Source: Phycisphaerae bacterium (GTDB taxonomy: Bacteria; Planctomycetota; Phycisphaerae; UBA1845). From it: a stretch of DNA of 43,390 bases. The notes under the pieces were generated by a model. The model was not told where the DNA came from, did no database searches, and was given only the letters and a program-made list of their open reading frames with translations. Shown here piece after piece: positions 43,029 to 43,390 of this stretch (positions within the stretch are counted from its first letter, which is position 1; each line of letters starts with the position of its first letter). Made by a program: the position numbers and the translations under genes. The stretch covers positions 1 to 43,390 of the forward strand of contig JAGVHG010000007.1 of assembly GCA_020056715.1 (NCBI GenBank), in the 5' to 3' direction.

Positions 43029-43390
43029 ATGAGCAAACGAATCGTACGCGGACCATCGGCGGTGATTGCCGAACGCTTGGCCCGTTGTAGGCGAAAAATC
43101 AAAGCCTGTGGGGCGGGCGCTTTCCTCGTCTCCAATCACGTGGACTATTTCTATCTGACCGGTTTCACCGGCGAGGAGTCGGCGGTGATGATTACGCCGC
43201 GTGAGGTACACCTCATCACCGACGGGCGCTTCACCGAGGAGATCAAGGCCGAAGTCCCCTGGGCACGGAGTTGGTTGCGCCGTGGGTTTCTCAACGACGA
43301 GATCGTCAAGGCGTGTAAGGAACTCAAGATCAAAAAACTCGCCGTCCAATCCGGCTGCCTCACCGTCGGCGACCACGCGGAACTCAAGAA
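43029..43390 (+). CDS. M24 family Xaa-Pro peptidase, N-terminal part (cut by window end)
   Basis: 120 codons are visible from ATG 43029. The product starts 'MSKRIVRGPSAVIAERLAR' and continues with 'ACGAGAFLVSNHVDYFYLTGFTGEESAVMITP' and 'VHLITDGRFTEEIKAEVP', the creatinase-like N-terminal domain of aminopeptidase P/prolidase. The metal-binding pita-bread domain lies beyond the window. Such enzymes remove residues ahead of proline. The 5' region carries the octamer repeat array; GAGACGG just upstream is a weak ribosome site. Confidence 0.9.
   Translation, partial: MSKRIVRGPSAVIAERLARCRRKIKACGAGAFLVSNHVDYFYLTGFTGEESAVMITPREVHLITDGRFTEEIKAEVPWARSWLRRGFLNDEIVKACKELKIKKLAVQSGCLTVGDHAELK

Overview
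The window looks like chromosomal DNA of a GC-rich (roughly 60%) member of the Planctomycetota, probably Phycisphaerae-like. This is inferred from several traits: dockerin-like tails of the type 'GDADGDTDVDLLDFAELQRCF', a PEP-CTERM protein, a very long GreA of the PVC type (also known from Chlamydia), a choice-of-anchor/multihaem cytochrome, small 'PFRPYRIHMADGR'-type proteins and many short palindromic dispersed repeats. No phage, integrase, transposase or CRISPR array is visible.

Layout. 1-3.1 kb: Fe-S cluster biogenesis, with a minus-strand iscR-like/iscS operon behind a palindromic operator and a divergent ygfZ. 3.2-4.4 kb: SDR oxidoreductase, small zinc-ribbon protein, tRNA-Gly(TCC). 4.6-7.4 kb: four-PAS hybrid histidine kinase. 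7.7-10.4 kb: membrane-anchored DUF362 protein and a CPBP protease. 10.5-14.5 kb: M3 metallopeptidase lipoprotein, miaB, clpS. 14.8 kb: tRNA-Gly(GCC). 14.9-18.5 kb: dnaG-rpoD operon with a near-consensus promoter. 19-22 kb: PEP-CTERM protein with promoter and terminator, small conserved hypothetical, HAD dehalogenase, histone-deacetylase-family enzyme. 22.2-24.8 kb: minus-strand lipoprotein / 29-residue Met-rich peptide / hybrid cluster protein, bracketed by the deacetylase gene and a 3' remnant of a second deacetylase copy, with a 70-bp direct repeat on both sides of hcp. 24.9-30.2 kb: trihaem cytochrome, recG, LysM lipoprotein, corA. 30.5-35 kb: truncated glycosyltransferase, long greA, alpha/beta hydrolase. 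35-38 kb: RNase P RNA (rnpB) interrupted by repeats, HerA-like ATPase, 26-residue membrane peptide. 38-43.4 kb: repeat-dense region, two tandem small paralogues, an 18-repeat kelch-like secreted protein with a dockerin-like tail, and the 5' end of an M24-family peptidase.

The most unusual signal is the amount and placement of short repeats. At least seven families (GTTTCGGC/GTTTTGAC octamer arrays, GATTGTCGATT, TCTGAAATCTCAAATCTGA, a 14-bp GAATTGTGAATGCG unit, CCCAGGGCAACGCCCTGGG, CCACTGTTGGAACAACAGTGG and CCCCTCTCCCCTTGAGGGG) recur. They lie between genes, inside rnpB, between the signal-peptide halves of the kelch protein, within ygfZ and at the break point of a glycosyltransferase. They appear to insert into, and be tolerated by, structured RNA and coding sequence.
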